Counted from the stretch's first letter, positions 9,661-20,516 are shown. The stretch is 38,357 bases of DNA from Mariprofundus sp. (GCA_027019785.1 JALUWF010000268.1:1-38357); one strand, 5' to 3'. The notes: generated from the sequence alone by a model not told the origin. Program-made: numbers and translations.

Positions 9661-10716
9661 ATGAAACCAACCGTCATCACGGTCGGCGAGCCGGCCGGTA
9701 TTGGCCCTGACTGCGTTATCCTCGCCTGCGAATGTCAGCCGGAACTGTTTGATCACTGCATCATTGCCGCACCGGCAAGCTGGCTAAAACAGCGGGCCAG
9801 CATGATGAATCGCACCGTGACGATCCACGAATACGACAACCTGGATGCGGCTGCCCCGCATGCCAGTCCGGGTGAATTGCACTGCTGGAACCCGCTCTCC
9901 ACGCAGCCATCGGGGCCAGTTTCTCCTGGCCATCCGTCCGCAGCTACGGCTACGGCTGTCATCCACTGTATTGAAGCGGCCGCACTGGCCTGTCTGCGGA
10001 GCGAGGCTGCCTCCATAGTGACCGGCCCGATTGAAAAAGCGGTATTACGCAGTGCCGGGTTTGATTTTCCCGGACATACTGAATTTCTCGCCTGGCTTGC
10101 TGCTGCATCTGAATTACAACCAGCCAGCCAGCCACAATCCGGGCCGAAAACCGGCGAACGCACCGTCTCTGACTTTGTCATGATGCTGGCATCCGACCAG
10201 ATCCGTGTCGCCTTGCTGACAACCCATATGGCCATGCGCGATGTGCCGGATGCGCTGGATGTGAAGAAAACGCTGCAATGCTTGCATATTGTCAACCATG
10301 ATCTGCGCAGTCGTTTCGGTATTGCCACGCCGAAGCTGGCGCTGTGCGCCCTGAATCCACACGCCGGCGAACAGGGTCATTTTGGTCGTGAAGAGATCAA
10401 TATCCTGGAACCAGCCGCACAGCTGGCCCGCGATCAGGGCGTGACAGTCAGCAAGCCGTTGCCGGCTGACACGGTATTTTCGGCAGCCATGCGAGAGCAG
10501 TATGACGCTATAGTCTGTTGCTACCATGATCAGGCCCTGATTCCAATCAAAGCGTTGAGTTTCGGCGAGGCGGTAAACGTAACTCTGGGGTTGCCGTTTA
10601 TTCGAACCAGCGTTGATCACGGCACTGCACTTGACCGGGTTGGCCAATCCAGCGTATCCTGTTCCAGTATGATTGCGGCCATTCGCATGGCAGACCGGAT
10701 GCATACGCGTTTATAA
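9661..10716 (+). CDS. pdxA: 4-hydroxythreonine-4-phosphate dehydrogenase
   Basis: VITVGEPAGIGPD start; ALNPHAGEQGHFGREE; DAIVCCYHDQALIPIKAL; FIRTSVDHGTALD. Confidence 0.96.
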   Translation: MKPTVITVGEPAGIGPDCVILACECQPELFDHCIIAAPASWLKQRASMMNRTVTIHEYDNLDAAAPHASPGELHCWNPLSTQPSGPVSPGHPSAATATAVIHCIEAAALACLRSEAASIVTGPIEKAVLRSAGFDFPGHTEFLAWLAAASELQPASQPQSGPKTGERTVSDFVMMLASDQIRVALLTTHMAMRDVPDALDVKKTLQCLHIVNHDLRSRFGIATPKLALCALNPHAGEQGHFGREEINILEPAAQLARDQGVTVSKPLPADTVFSAAMREQYDAIVCCYHDQALIPIKALSFGEAVNVTLGLPFIRTSVDHGTALDRVGQSSVSCSSMIAAIRMADRMHTRL

Positions 10717-10748
10717 CAAATAAGGTTAGTTCGTGAGAGCGAAGCGAA

Positions 10749-10766
10749 CCGCGAATGAACGCGAAT
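10749..10766. repeat. Left arm of a CGCGAATGAA-type inverted repeat (partner at 11000-11066)
   Basis: ccgcgaatgaacgcgaat, inverted relative to attcgtgttcattcgtg. Confidence 0.7.
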
Positions 10767-10999
10767 AAGGGCAAGGGCTTATTCTCCTGTGAGGGATGTA
10801 GAGCAGCATACAAGTATATACTTTCGATCTATGCTATATGATTCAGATAAAACGATTCAGATAAAACGTATCCGTTCTCCGCGATAGCGGCTTCGTACAA
10901 CCACCATCCGGAGATCATGAACACAGTAGGCGCATGTGCAGATCAACCAGCTTACGGGTCAAATCCTGCTGGCATCGCCTTCTGCAAATTGCCTTTTAA

Positions 11000-11066
11000 T
11001 TCGTGTTCATTCGTGTTCATTCGTGTTCATTCGTGTTCATTCGTGTCATTCGTGTCATTCGTGTCC
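11000..11066. repeat. Short tandem array: 4 x TTCGTGTTCA (10-mer) then 3 x TTCGTGTCa/c (9-mer)
   Basis: Read directly from the sequence between convergent pdxA and glmM. Confidence 0.95.
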
Positions 11067-11179
11067 AGATTTGCTTTTCTAAAACAGACACTTAACCTGT
11101 TGATTACCAACATGCAATTCAATACTTCTAAAATTTCTTCTACATTTTGTACGAGATATTTTCGTAAGAGACTAACGCC

Positions 11180-12529
11180 TCACACTGACTCACATCGCTC
11201 TCTGATCGCCTCGCTTAGTGGCTCGCCAATATCCAGCATCAACCCTTCATCTTCCGCTTCAATCATAATACGCAGTTTTGGTTCGGTACCCGACATACGC
11301 ACATTGATGCGGCCACTTTCGCCCAGGCGCGTTGCCGCTTCATCAATCATCAACTGTAGCTGTGTATCGGCCAAAACATCCTTGCGTTCCTGCATCACAA
11401 TATTCCACAGCTTCTGGGGAAACAGCGTCATCTCCGAAGCCATCTCGGAGACCGGTCGGTTCTGCACGCGCATGGCGGAGAGCAGCTGAATCCCGGTCAT
11501 CAAACCATCGCCTGTCGTGTTGTGATCCAGCAGAATCATATGGCCGGACTGCTCGCCGCCGATGTTGCAACCTTTATCGCGCATCATTTCCAGCACATAG
11601 CGATCGCCCACTGCAGCACGGTGCATGGTTAGCCCCAGACCACCCAAATAACGTTCGAGCCCCATGTTGCTCATCAGCGTGGTGACAACACCGTTGCCTC
11701 TTAAATGGCCGGAGGCGTGCGCATGCTCGGCCAGAATCGCAATCACGCGGTCGCCATCAACAATACGACCATTGGCATCGCAGGCAATCAAACGATCTGC
11801 ATCACCATCCAGCGCCAGCCCAATATCCGCACCCGACTCCACCACGCGTCGCGTCATGGATTCAGGATAGGTCGAACCACATTCATGATTAATATTATAA
11901 CCATCCGGCTTGTTATGCATGCTGATCACGTCACAACCCAGTTCGCGCAGCATGCGCGGCGCCACATCATAAGCCGCACCATTGGCGCAATCGATCACCA
12001 CCTTAAAACCATCCAGCCGCATATCACGAGGCAACGATCCCTTCAGGAACTCGATATAACGTCCGCGCGCATCATCGATGCGAATCGCTTTACCAACCCC
12101 GAGAGCTGGCGGCAACGGTGGCAGGGCATCGATACAGGCTTCGATTTCCATCTCGATTTCATCCGGCAATTTATACCCGTCCGCAGCAAAAAACTTGATG
12201 CCGTTATCACCGGCCGGATTGTGCGAAGCGGACAACATCACGCCGGCGTCAGCACGCAGGCTGCGGGTAAGATAAGCCACCGCCGGCGTCGGCACCGGCC
12301 CGACCAGCAGCACATTCATGCCCTGCGCCGTCAATCCGGCGCACAGTGCTGACTCGATCATGTAGCCGGACAGTCGCGTGTCCTTACCGATCAGCACATA
12401 CGGCTGATGCGACAGGTGGCGGGTTAATACATGGCCGGCAGCCCGCCCCAAAGTCAATGCGAATTCAGCAGTCATCGGACTTTGATTGACTGTACCGCGC
12501 ACACCATCCGTACCAAAATAACGTCGCAT
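11180..12529 (-). CDS. glmM: Phosphoglucosamine mutase
   Basis: RRYFGTDGVRGTVNQSPMTAEFALTLGRA; active-site serine loop ASHNPAGDNGIKFF; DGDADR. Confidence 0.97.
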   Translation of the reverse strand: MRRYFGTDGVRGTVNQSPMTAEFALTLGRAAGHVLTRHLSHQPYVLIGKDTRLSGYMIESALCAGLTAQGMNVLLVGPVPTPAVAYLTRSLRADAGVMLSASHNPAGDNGIKFFAADGYKLPDEIEMEIEACIDALPPLPPALGVGKAIRIDDARGRYIEFLKGSLPRDMRLDGFKVVIDCANGAAYDVAPRMLRELGCDVISMHNKPDGYNINHECGSTYPESMTRRVVESGADIGLALDGDADRLIACDANGRIVDGDRVIAILAEHAHASGHLRGNGVVTTLMSNMGLERYLGGLGLTMHRAAVGDRYVLEMMRDKGCNIGGEQSGHMILLDHNTTGDGLMTGIQLLSAMRVQNRPVSEMASEMTLFPQKLWNIVMQERKDVLADTQLQLMIDEAATRLGESGRINVRMSGTEPKLRIMIEAEDEGLMLDIGEPLSEAIRERCESV

Positions 12530-13221
12530 TATGTGCCTCCTTTTCCTGTCTTGTTATGCCGCTGTACGGATTTTCGCACCAATATCCCCTGTACAGCAAT
12601 ATCCACTTTTCCCTTGCTCAGCCTGATCGCTTTGCCGGATGGACTCTCAATTCCCGTTTTGACTTCAAACGGCCCCGCTTTCAAATCCGGTCGGATGGGG
12701 GTCGTGTCCACGGCACGCAGTGTCTCCAGCCAGACTTCAGGCCCTGTGAGCGCCACCTGCTGTGGCTTGATGCTGACCACACGCACCTGCCAACCTTCGG
12801 GCAATTCAAAATGCGCTTTCACGGGCACCGAACGAGTAGCCAGTTTGTCCACCTGCAGCTCAAGCCGATCGGGCTGAACCTTCTCAATATGCAGCCCCAC
12901 CGGCAACGATACCGACGACAATTGCGGCGCCCGCTCAACCACCCCCGGCGTGGTCAGATCAGAAGCATTGATCGGCACAGTCAAATCCTGCTGGTTCAGA
13001 TCTTTCAATCGCGTCTGCAGCCCGTTGATAGTGATGCGCACATGATCCGGCAGATCATTGACGATCACCATATCTGCCGGCAACCCCTGTACCTGTATCG
13101 GAACATCCATACTGACGGAACCTTCACCCTGACCATGCACCTGCAACCACATGGCAATGGCAATCACAACCGCCCAGAATTGCAGATTATAGCGCCGGAA
13201 CAGATCCATGCTGCGCTGCAT
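12529..13221 (-). CDS. cdaR: YbbR-domain protein (CdaR-like)
   Basis: N-terminal TM; repeated YbbR modules (DVPIQVQGLPADMVIVNDLPDHVRITINGL). Sits between cdaA and glmM. Confidence 0.85.
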   Translation of the reverse strand: MQRSMDLFRRYNLQFWAVVIAIAMWLQVHGQGEGSVSMDVPIQVQGLPADMVIVNDLPDHVRITINGLQTRLKDLNQQDLTVPINASDLTTPGVVERAPQLSSVSLPVGLHIEKVQPDRLELQVDKLATRSVPVKAHFELPEGWQVRVVSIKPQQVALTGPEVWLETLRAVDTTPIRPDLKAGPFEVKTGIESPSGKAIRLSKGKVDIAVQGILVRKSVQRHNKTGKGGT

Positions 13222-14021
13222 CAGCCATCTCCTTCTGTAATTGAATCACCTGGTTGAGGTGTCCGTATCATAGCATTCAGACGCTTAGCCAACGCCTGAT
13301 GCAATGCCCGACTACTCATGACTGCGCCCATCTGTCCCTCTTCGACCAGGTGTACTTCGCCGCTCTCCTCGGATACAACGATCACCAGCGCATCCGTTTC
13401 TTCAGTTAATCCGACCGCAGCCCGATGACGCGTGCCGTAACTGCCAGCTACTGCATTGGCCTGCGCCAGTGGCAGCAACACGCGTGCGGCCACAATTCTG
13501 CCTCCGCGTTCATCGGAATCGATCACCACAGCCCCATCATGCATAGGCGCATCCGTACAGAACAATGCCTGTATCAGATCAGGACGCAGGGGCGCATCCA
13601 TCTCCACGCCCGAGTCAAACAGATGTCTGAGGCCGGTATCTCGTTCAATCACCAACAACCCGCCCCAGCCGCGATGCACCAGTGAAAAGGCCGACTCGAC
13701 CAGCTCCGCCAGCATGACCTCCCGATGATCGGGGCCGCTGGACAGAGGATTGATCGCCACGCGCATCAGGGCGCGACGAATCTCCTGCTGGAACAGTACG
13801 ACCAGAATCACCATGAAAGCCGAGAAGAAATGGCCGAACATCCACTCGACAGTGAACAGACCGAACACGCGTGCCAACTGGTAGGTCACCACCACAATCG
13901 CAATGCCAATGAGCATCTGCACTGCACGCGTACCGCGAATCAGGCGCAGGAAAAAATAGACGACGATGGCGACGACCGTGATATCGACCACATCGGTGAT
14001 GCCGAATTGCCAGTTAGCCAT
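13221..14021 (-). CDS. cdaA: Diadenylate cyclase (DisA_N domain, membrane anchored)
   Basis: Three N-terminal TM helices; DGAVVI and YGTRHRAAVGLTEETDALVIVVSEESG catalytic motifs. Confidence 0.92.
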   Translation of the reverse strand: MANWQFGITDVVDITVVAIVVYFFLRLIRGTRAVQMLIGIAIVVVTYQLARVFGLFTVEWMFGHFFSAFMVILVVLFQQEIRRALMRVAINPLSSGPDHREVMLAELVESAFSLVHRGWGGLLVIERDTGLRHLFDSGVEMDAPLRPDLIQALFCTDAPMHDGAVVIDSDERGGRIVAARVLLPLAQANAVAGSYGTRHRAAVGLTEETDALVIVVSEESGEVHLVEEGQMGAVMSSRALHQALAKRLNAMIRTPQPGDSITEGDG

Positions 14022-14197
14022 TGGCGTAATTTCTCCGGACAGAGGAAGTTTTTTCCGAAATTTTTATTGGAAAGAAGCAATGAAAAAACATACGAAGTCA
14101 GGATAGTTCAATTATTTCAGCTTGCAAGAAAAAAAAGATAAAGACATGCCTTATAGATATCAGCGATAGTAATATTGAATATGGGGACGGACTTATT

Positions 14198-15088
14198 TTA
14201 CTCTGTGTCCTCTGTGGTGAAATGCCTTTGACTCTCCGCCCTGTAAAGCTCCTCTGCGCTCAGAGCAGACGCCACCCGGATCGCCCGCTTTTGTTGAGCC
14301 ACATCGTGCACGCGCAATATATCGGCGCCACAGGCGATGCCCATGGCTCCGGCAGCGCCGGTTTCCAGTTCACGGTCAGCCACCGGTGCGCCGGTCAGTT
14401 GTCCTAAAAATGATTTACGTGACAGGCCGAGTAACAGCGGCATATCGAAAGTGGTTTTGAAATGCGACGTCGCACGAATCAGTGCCAGGTTGTCCTCTAA
14501 TCGTTTACCGAAACCGATACCGGGATCGAGGATGATCGAGGATGCATGTATGCCTGCCTGCAAGCAGGCCTCTATACGCTGCGTAAAAAAATCGCTGATC
14601 TCCTGAACCACATCGTTGTATACAGGCTGTCGCTGCATGGTTTCGGGATTGCCCTGCATATGCATCAGACAGACATCCGCCCCGCTTTGCGCTGCGGCTT
14701 GCAATGATCCGGCGTCAAATCTCAGTGCGCTGACATCATTGATGATACTTGCGCCGAATTCAATGGCCTGACACATGACTGCCGCTTTCATCGTATCCAC
14801 AGATACCGTGCAACCATGCGCTGCCAGCGCCCGAATCACCGGCATCACCCGTTCCATCTCTTCCTTCTCCGATACGGGTACGGCGCCGGGTCGGGTGGAT
14901 TCACCACCCACGTCAATAATATTCGCTCCCTGCTCGTACATTTCAATACCGTGCGCAATGGCGGCATCGACATTGAAAAAATCACCGCCGTCCGAAAACG
15001 AATCGGGAGTGCAATTCAGCACCCCCATAATCCATACATCGCCCCGTTGACCATCTTCAGTCAGCGGGCGCTGCCAGCACGATGGCAT
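14198..15088 (-). CDS. folP: Dihydropteroate synthase
   Basis: WIMGVLNCTPDSFSDGG; GANIIDVGGESTRPGA; LDPGIGFGKRLEDNL; LGLSRKSFLG. Confidence 0.96.
   Translation of the reverse strand: MPSCWQRPLTEDGQRGDVWIMGVLNCTPDSFSDGGDFFNVDAAIAHGIEMYEQGANIIDVGGESTRPGAVPVSEKEEMERVMPVIRALAAHGCTVSVDTMKAAVMCQAIEFGASIINDVSALRFDAGSLQAAAQSGADVCLMHMQGNPETMQRQPVYNDVVQEISDFFTQRIEACLQAGIHASSIILDPGIGFGKRLEDNLALIRATSHFKTTFDMPLLLGLSRKSFLGQLTGAPVADRELETGAAGAMGIACGADILRVHDVAQQKRAIRVASALSAEELYRAESQRHFTTEDTE
14199..14222. repeat. CTCTGTGTCCTCTGTGGTGAAA-type repeat arm overlapping the 3' end of folP
   Basis: Encodes the FolP tail ...HFTTEDTE on the minus strand. Confidence 0.8.
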
Positions 15089-17019
15089 CAGTTGGCCTTG
15101 GCCTCGTCCCCGGATGGTTTATCCGCTTTCGTTTCACTGCCGACATCAACCTTCTCGGATGGCTCTTCCGGCGGCGTGCCGGTTGAAGATGGCCGCTCTT
15201 CATATTCCTTGATCAACAGGGGCTCCTTGCCCTCCATGACGCGATCAATATCGGTCGTATCCAGTGTTTCATACTTGATCAGCGCCTTGGCCAGCAGATG
15301 CAACTGATCCATGTGTTTCTTCAGAATCTGCCTGGCACGATCATAATTATCCTCGATGAGTTTACGCACCACAGCATCAATCTTGCGCGCCGTCTCTTCC
15401 GATATATTGGTCTGACGGGTAATTTCACGACCCAGGAAGGGTTCGTGTTCACGTTCGCCATACACCATCGGCCCCAACTCATCCGACATACCCCACTGGG
15501 TCACCATATTGCGCGCTAACTGGGTGGCGCGCTCGAAATCGTTGGATGCGCCGGTGGTCATCTGACCCAGCACCAGCTCCTCGCCCAGTCGACCGCCCAT
15601 CATAATGGAAATCTGGTCACGTAGATATTCCTTGTCATGATTAAACCGGTCTTCCTCCGGCATCTGCATGGTAATACCAAGCGCCTGTCCACGTGGAATA
15701 ATACTCACCTTATGCACCGGATCGGCATGCTTCAGATGTTTGGCAACCAGGGTATGACCAGCCTCATGATACGCCGTCGTTTTCTTCTGTTCGTCGGAGA
15801 TAATCATGGAGCGCCGTTCCGTTCCCATCATCACCTTGTCCTTGGCCGTTTCAAAATCAGCCCGGGTAACTTTATCGCGATCATAGCGCGCCGCATTCAG
15901 CGCCGCCTCATTGACCAGGTTGGCCAGATCAGCGCCTGAAAAACCCGGCGTGCCGCACCCCAGTTCCTTGGCGTTCACATCGCTGGACAACGGTACTTTA
16001 CGCATATGCACTTTCAGAATCTGTTCGCGACCCAGCAAATCAGGGCGTGGCACCACCACCTGCCTGTCGAAACGACCGGGGCGTAACAGCGCCGGATCCA
16101 GCACATCGGGGCGGTTGGTGGCAGCCACCAGAATCACACCTTCATTGGACTCGAAACCATCCATCTCGACCAGCATCTGATTCAGCGTCTGTTCACGCTC
16201 ATCATTACCACCGCCAATACCTGCACCGCGATGACGCCCCATGGCATCGATTTCATCGACGAATATGATACATGGCGCATGCTTTTTGGCCTGCTCGAAC
16301 ATATCGCGCACACGCGATGCGCCGACGCCGACAAACATTTCCACAAAATCGGAGCCGGAAATAGAGAAGAACGGCACATCCGCTTCGCCGGCAATAGCGC
16401 GCGCCAGCAGCGTTTTACCTGTGCCTGGCGGGCCAACCAGTAGTACGCCCTTGGGAATTTTGCCACCGAGCCGGGTGAATTTGGATGGCTCACGCAAAAA
16501 CTCAATCACTTCGGTCACTTCCTGCTTGGCCTCATCACAGCCAGCCACATCTTCAAAGGTAGCGCGTGCATTATCCTGATTGAGCAGTTTGGCCTTGCTC
16601 TTGCCAAAGCCCATAGCGCCGCCCTTGCCACCGCCCTGCATCTGACGCATAAAGAACACCCATACGCCAATCAGCAACAGCATCGGAAACCAGGAGATCA
16701 GCACCGACAGAAAAAACGGTACCTCCTCCTTCTCCTTGACGTTAACCACCACGTGCTGATCCAACAAACGCTTGGTCAGGGTTGGATCATTCATTGGCAC
16801 CGTGACATCAAAATTCTTTAACTCGCCGGACGAATTCCGCAGCTGCCCGATCACTTCGTTATCCTTGATCGTCGCTGTTTCCACCATGCCCTGATCCACT
16901 TTCTCGATAAAAGTGGAGTAGGCCATTCTATTCGCCTTGGTCATCGGCGTGGAAAACATGTTGAACAGGCTCATCATGGTCAGGCCGATGACGACCCACA
17001 ACAGTATGTTCTTACCCAT
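15088..17019 (-). CDS. ftsH: ATP-dependent zinc metalloprotease FtsH
   Basis: Walker [12 protein letters not shown] region; HEAGH zinc motif. Confidence 0.98.
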   Translation of the reverse strand: MGKNILLWVVIGLTMMSLFNMFSTPMTKANRMAYSTFIEKVDQGMVETATIKDNEVIGQLRNSSGELKNFDVTVPMNDPTLTKRLLDQHVVVNVKEKEEVPFFLSVLISWFPMLLLIGVWVFFMRQMQGGGKGGAMGFGKSKAKLLNQDNARATFEDVAGCDEAKQEVTEVIEFLREPSKFTRLGGKIPKGVLLVGPPGTGKTLLARAIAGEADVPFFSISGSDFVEMFVGVGASRVRDMFEQAKKHAPCIIFVDEIDAMGRHRGAGIGGGNDEREQTLNQMLVEMDGFESNEGVILVAATNRPDVLDPALLRPGRFDRQVVVPRPDLLGREQILKVHMRKVPLSSDVNAKELGCGTPGFSGADLANLVNEAALNAARYDRDKVTRADFETAKDKVMMGTERRSMIISDEQKKTTAYHEAGHTLVAKHLKHADPVHKVSIIPRGQALGITMQMPEEDRFNHDKEYLRDQISIMMGGRLGEELVLGQMTTGASNDFERATQLARNMVTQWGMSDELGPMVYGEREHEPFLGREITRQTNISEETARKIDAVVRKLIEDNYDRARQILKKHMDQLHLLAKALIKYETLDTTDIDRVMEGKEPLLIKEYEERPSSTGTPPEEPSEKVDVGSETKADKPSGDEAKAN

Positions 17020-17139
17020 AAATTTCTATCCTCGCTTAAATTCAGTCATGCTTGCTTCCTGGTTGCTTACACAGCATGCCAGAATCACGCAGTGGCGCGT
17101 AAGGCTGCCCCGCTTGTATGAAAACTAGATGAACAATGG

Positions 17140-18162
17140 CTATTTATCCCGACCGAAAGCTGACGTGACGGGCCGCAGATGCAAGTCATCCCGCTCTCTG
17201 TAGAGTCGGCAGCGTGACAAATCAAGTCCGCCACGCCCACTTTTTTTGGTCCACGTCTCAACCATGATAATATGCCGGCGACCCGGTGTCACACCGTCGC
17301 CCAGTAGTTGAAGCATGCATTTTTGCAATAATCGAGCCCGTGCCGATGGTAAAGCATCGACCCAGACCGCCCACGGCAGGCAGAGCCCGGTTTCGGTCCG
17401 GCTTAGTTGCTGCATCAACACATCAACAACCGCATCAAGACGCGCCGCCACGCATTCGGCCTGCCGCTGCCACCTGAGAAACAGTTCGTCCGGGGCGACA
17501 CCCGCCTTCGATATGGCGGGGAACAGTCGATGCCGAATCCGATTGCGCCAGATACGCAGATCACGGTTGCTCGGATCATCCAACCAGTCGATGCCTGCTT
17601 GCGCCATAGTCTGCCGTATGGTGCTTGCAGGAAGATGCAACAACGGACGCACAATGCGCAGATGTCCGATCCGACGTTCGCGCCACATGCCCCGACATCC
17701 CACTGAGCCAGCCCCCTGCAACAGGCGCATGCAGACGGTCTCGGCCTGATCGTCCCGGTGATGGCCCAGGCAGAGCGTCGCCAACTGATATTGCCGACTC
17801 CATACTTGAAATTGCGCATACCGCCCGGTCCGCGCCTCCGCCTCACTGGCATGTGAAGCGACCGCCAAACGGGCTGCGACAAAAGCAATACCCCATGCCT
17901 CTGCCTGTTCGGCCAGTTGCTCTGCCTCCCGCGCCGAAGTGTCGCGCCAGCCGTGATCAACATGCCATGCCATAACCTTGCGCCCGCTGCATACAAGCGC
18001 CAGCAACAGCGCAGTCGAATCTGCCCCGCCAGACCAGCCAACAGCGACGCTATCCGGCAAATCTGGCATATCCGCTGCGCTCAGCCACGTCTTGCACGTA
18101 TCGCTGAACGTGTCATTCAACGCATCCCCGAATGCATCAATGCGTCGAAACGTACGCATCAT
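17140..18162 (-). CDS. tilS: tRNA(Ile)-lysidine synthase
   Basis: PP-loop SGGADSTALLLAL; GHHRDDQAETVCMRLLQGAG. Confidence 0.93.
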   Translation of the reverse strand: MMRTFRRIDAFGDALNDTFSDTCKTWLSAADMPDLPDSVAVGWSGGADSTALLLALVCSGRKVMAWHVDHGWRDTSAREAEQLAEQAEAWGIAFVAARLAVASHASEAEARTGRYAQFQVWSRQYQLATLCLGHHRDDQAETVCMRLLQGAGSVGCRGMWRERRIGHLRIVRPLLHLPASTIRQTMAQAGIDWLDDPSNRDLRIWRNRIRHRLFPAISKAGVAPDELFLRWQRQAECVAARLDAVVDVLMQQLSRTETGLCLPWAVWVDALPSARARLLQKCMLQLLGDGVTPGRRHIIMVETWTKKSGRGGLDLSRCRLYRERDDLHLRPVTSAFGRDK

Positions 18163-20411
18163 GCCCAGCGCATCAGGCCGCGTTCAATGATGCAGGCGGT
18201 CGCCGGAGCATCTGCATCCATCAATTCAAAGATATCCGTATCCACACCGGCCAGATTTGTCTTGCCCGCCTTGATCAGCAACCACGGCGCTTCATCGTCA
18301 TAGCCAAAGCGCTGGATCACCAGCAACTCCAGCCCGCCGGCAGGCATCTGATAACCGTCCAGCACCCCAGCAATTTCCGCTTGCTGCGGTCGCACGCTGC
18401 GGATGGAGGCTTTATTGCCCAACACTGCAGTCAATTCGGTGAGGGCGGATTCAGTCAGGGCGAAACCGCTATTATATAGCATCTGCACACGGTTGCCTGC
18501 CCCTGTGTTGACAGTTTTGATATGCACCTGACCCAACGGAGCCACGCCTTTGCCTCCATCGCTCGACATCACCTGCTTCGCATTATGGTCACGGCGTACG
18601 CCAGCGCTGACTTGCGGTATAGCCAGTGAAAAGGCGATGCGCTGTAGCCCCAATTGCGGGTGATTCAATTCTGAAAATGACCATTCGCCGGTCATATCCA
18701 TACACATCGACAACGCCGGCATGCCAACATCTTCAATACATGCATCATGTTGTTCCAGCGCCAGCACCAGCCATTGGCGCAATCGTCGGCGCAGATCAAT
18801 ACCCGCTTGCGCCAGTGCCAGCACCGAGCCGCGCAAGACGCATCCGCAGGCCGAACAGTGATCGAGAAACAGGTATTCACGTTCATCCACCAAGGTTAGC
18901 AGACCCGGTAAAAATGTTTTGGCCATAAAATCAGCCGCATGACCGCCATACAAGGCATGCATTCTGGCCAGATATTCGGACCACTCGATATTCAGGCAGC
19001 CCTGACGCTGCGACAACACCTGACCGCTATGCAGCGCTCTGGTCACATTCGACTGAATTAGCACCAGTTCCCCGTCTTTCCATGCTTTCTCCAGCACTGC
19101 ATCCGATTCACCGCCAACACCTTTAGCGACATGGCCGCTGCGTAAACCACCAGCACTACGTAAGCCGCTACTGCGTAGTCCTGAAATCTGACCTGCTGTA
19201 CCGCTTGCCTGTTTTTTGTGAGCCAATTGCTCTTTGCGATCCAGCCATGATGTTTCCGAACGCCGCCTTGCCACCTCGACTTTGACATCTTCATCAAACA
19301 CCCGAAATGCCATCAGGGTGATATTATCCTGTAACCACGGTTCACCCACCGCCTTGACAGCCCTGCCGCCTGCCATGCTCGCCAGCAACCATTTGGCGAC
19401 CGGCGTGGCATGGTTGGCATTCAGATTTTCCATGGCCGCTTCATCGGGCTGAAGCTGACCGGCCAGCAACTGATCAAGCCGCTTGGCATGCAGGACATAA
19501 CGCATCCAGCCACCGAAATTGCTGTCCATGCCAAGCTTCCACAATGACAGTCGCGCCCATGTCCGCCGTTGCAGATGCGCCCCCAGCTTATCTCTGGCCA
19601 GCAGTTGCAACATGCCGCCTTCATTGTGCATGCCCACTTTGGCGCGCAATTGACGCATACGCGGCACAATCTCCGGCTCCAGTCCGTAGGCGCGGATTAT
19701 GCGGCTGTCATCGCCGAGCAGCGATGCATCCGGCTGATACTGTAAAAATGCCATGGGGGTGGCGGGCAACATCATCGACTCATAGGTGGCGATGCGCGTT
19801 ACCTCAACCACGCCTTCCAGATAGCGTTTGAGAAAATGTTGCAACGCCCATACATAGAGTCCGCCAACCACGCACAGCATCACATGGCTGGTCTGGTCGG
19901 CATGTTCATCAGACAATCCGGCAATCGCACGGCGAATCAGTTTTAACAACAGCACATTGATAGCAGGCACCCAGGGCGCAGCATCCGCCTGATCCTGTTT
20001 CCAGCCCTGCTCCCACATCACTTCGCAAACATTCAACAGCGCCGTCGCGCCCTTTGGGTCGGCGCACCAGTGGTGTAGCAGATCGCGTGACAAATGTGGA
20101 TTCTGCTTGCGCAGATAGGCCACCATGCGCCGCACCTTCTCATCCATATGCGGCAAGGTATGGGCCGAAACTTTCTCCCCCTGCACCACATAGCGCACTG
20201 CATAGGCCTGTAATTTACGCAACGCAGTCGCAATGGTCCGCTCCACATCCGGCTGCACTGCATAGGGAATATACTCACGCGCCTGTGCGCCCGGCACGCG
20301 AATCGGTAAGCGCTGAACATCCACAGCACAGCGGTCGGCTGGCTGCTCCTGCCGATTCAGAATGGGCCGGTACCAGCTCCAGCGGAATGAAAAATAATCG
20401 GGCGAAATCAT
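18159..20411 (-). CDS. Large protein of unknown function; possible degenerate class III nucleotide cyclase-like C-terminal region (speculative)
   Basis: 750-aa open frame overlapping tilS by 4 bp; no family confidently recognised. Low-complexity linker SGLRSSGLRSAGGLRSG. Confidence 0.8.
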   Translation of the reverse strand: MISPDYFSFRWSWYRPILNRQEQPADRCAVDVQRLPIRVPGAQAREYIPYAVQPDVERTIATALRKLQAYAVRYVVQGEKVSAHTLPHMDEKVRRMVAYLRKQNPHLSRDLLHHWCADPKGATALLNVCEVMWEQGWKQDQADAAPWVPAINVLLLKLIRRAIAGLSDEHADQTSHVMLCVVGGLYVWALQHFLKRYLEGVVEVTRIATYESMMLPATPMAFLQYQPDASLLGDDSRIIRAYGLEPEIVPRMRQLRAKVGMHNEGGMLQLLARDKLGAHLQRRTWARLSLWKLGMDSNFGGWMRYVLHAKRLDQLLAGQLQPDEAAMENLNANHATPVAKWLLASMAGGRAVKAVGEPWLQDNITLMAFRVFDEDVKVEVARRRSETSWLDRKEQLAHKKQASGTAGQISGLRSSGLRSAGGLRSGHVAKGVGGESDAVLEKAWKDGELVLIQSNVTRALHSGQVLSQRQGCLNIEWSEYLARMHALYGGHAADFMAKTFLPGLLTLVDEREYLFLDHCSACGCVLRGSVLALAQAGIDLRRRLRQWLVLALEQHDACIEDVGMPALSMCMDMTGEWSFSELNHPQLGLQRIAFSLAIPQVSAGVRRDHNAKQVMSSDGGKGVAPLGQVHIKTVNTGAGNRVQMLYNSGFALTESALTELTAVLGNKASIRSVRPQQAEIAGVLDGYQMPAGGLELLVIQRFGYDDEAPWLLIKAGKTNLAGVDTDIFELMDADAPATACIIERGLMRWA

Positions 20412-20516
20412 AATATTGGCAGTGTCCTCATAAGCAGGCTAATTATCAAGGGGCAACAGGAAATAAACGACAATCAAGTTTCGTGCCACTCTGCCAAGTG
20501 GTAGCATGCCGGCCTT

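Noticed and set aside
10114-10704. 196-aa minus-strand ORF
   Set aside because: Antisense to pdxA with no recognisable motifs.
11000-11066. Possible CRISPR array
   Set aside because: Units are 9-10 nt and contiguous with no unique spacers and no cas genes.
10917-11489. 190-aa plus-strand ORF (MNTVGACADQ...SCSFVFIRVHSCSFVSFVSF...)
   Set aside because: Translates the TTCGTGTTCA tandem array and then runs antisense into glmM; no protein-like composition or homology.
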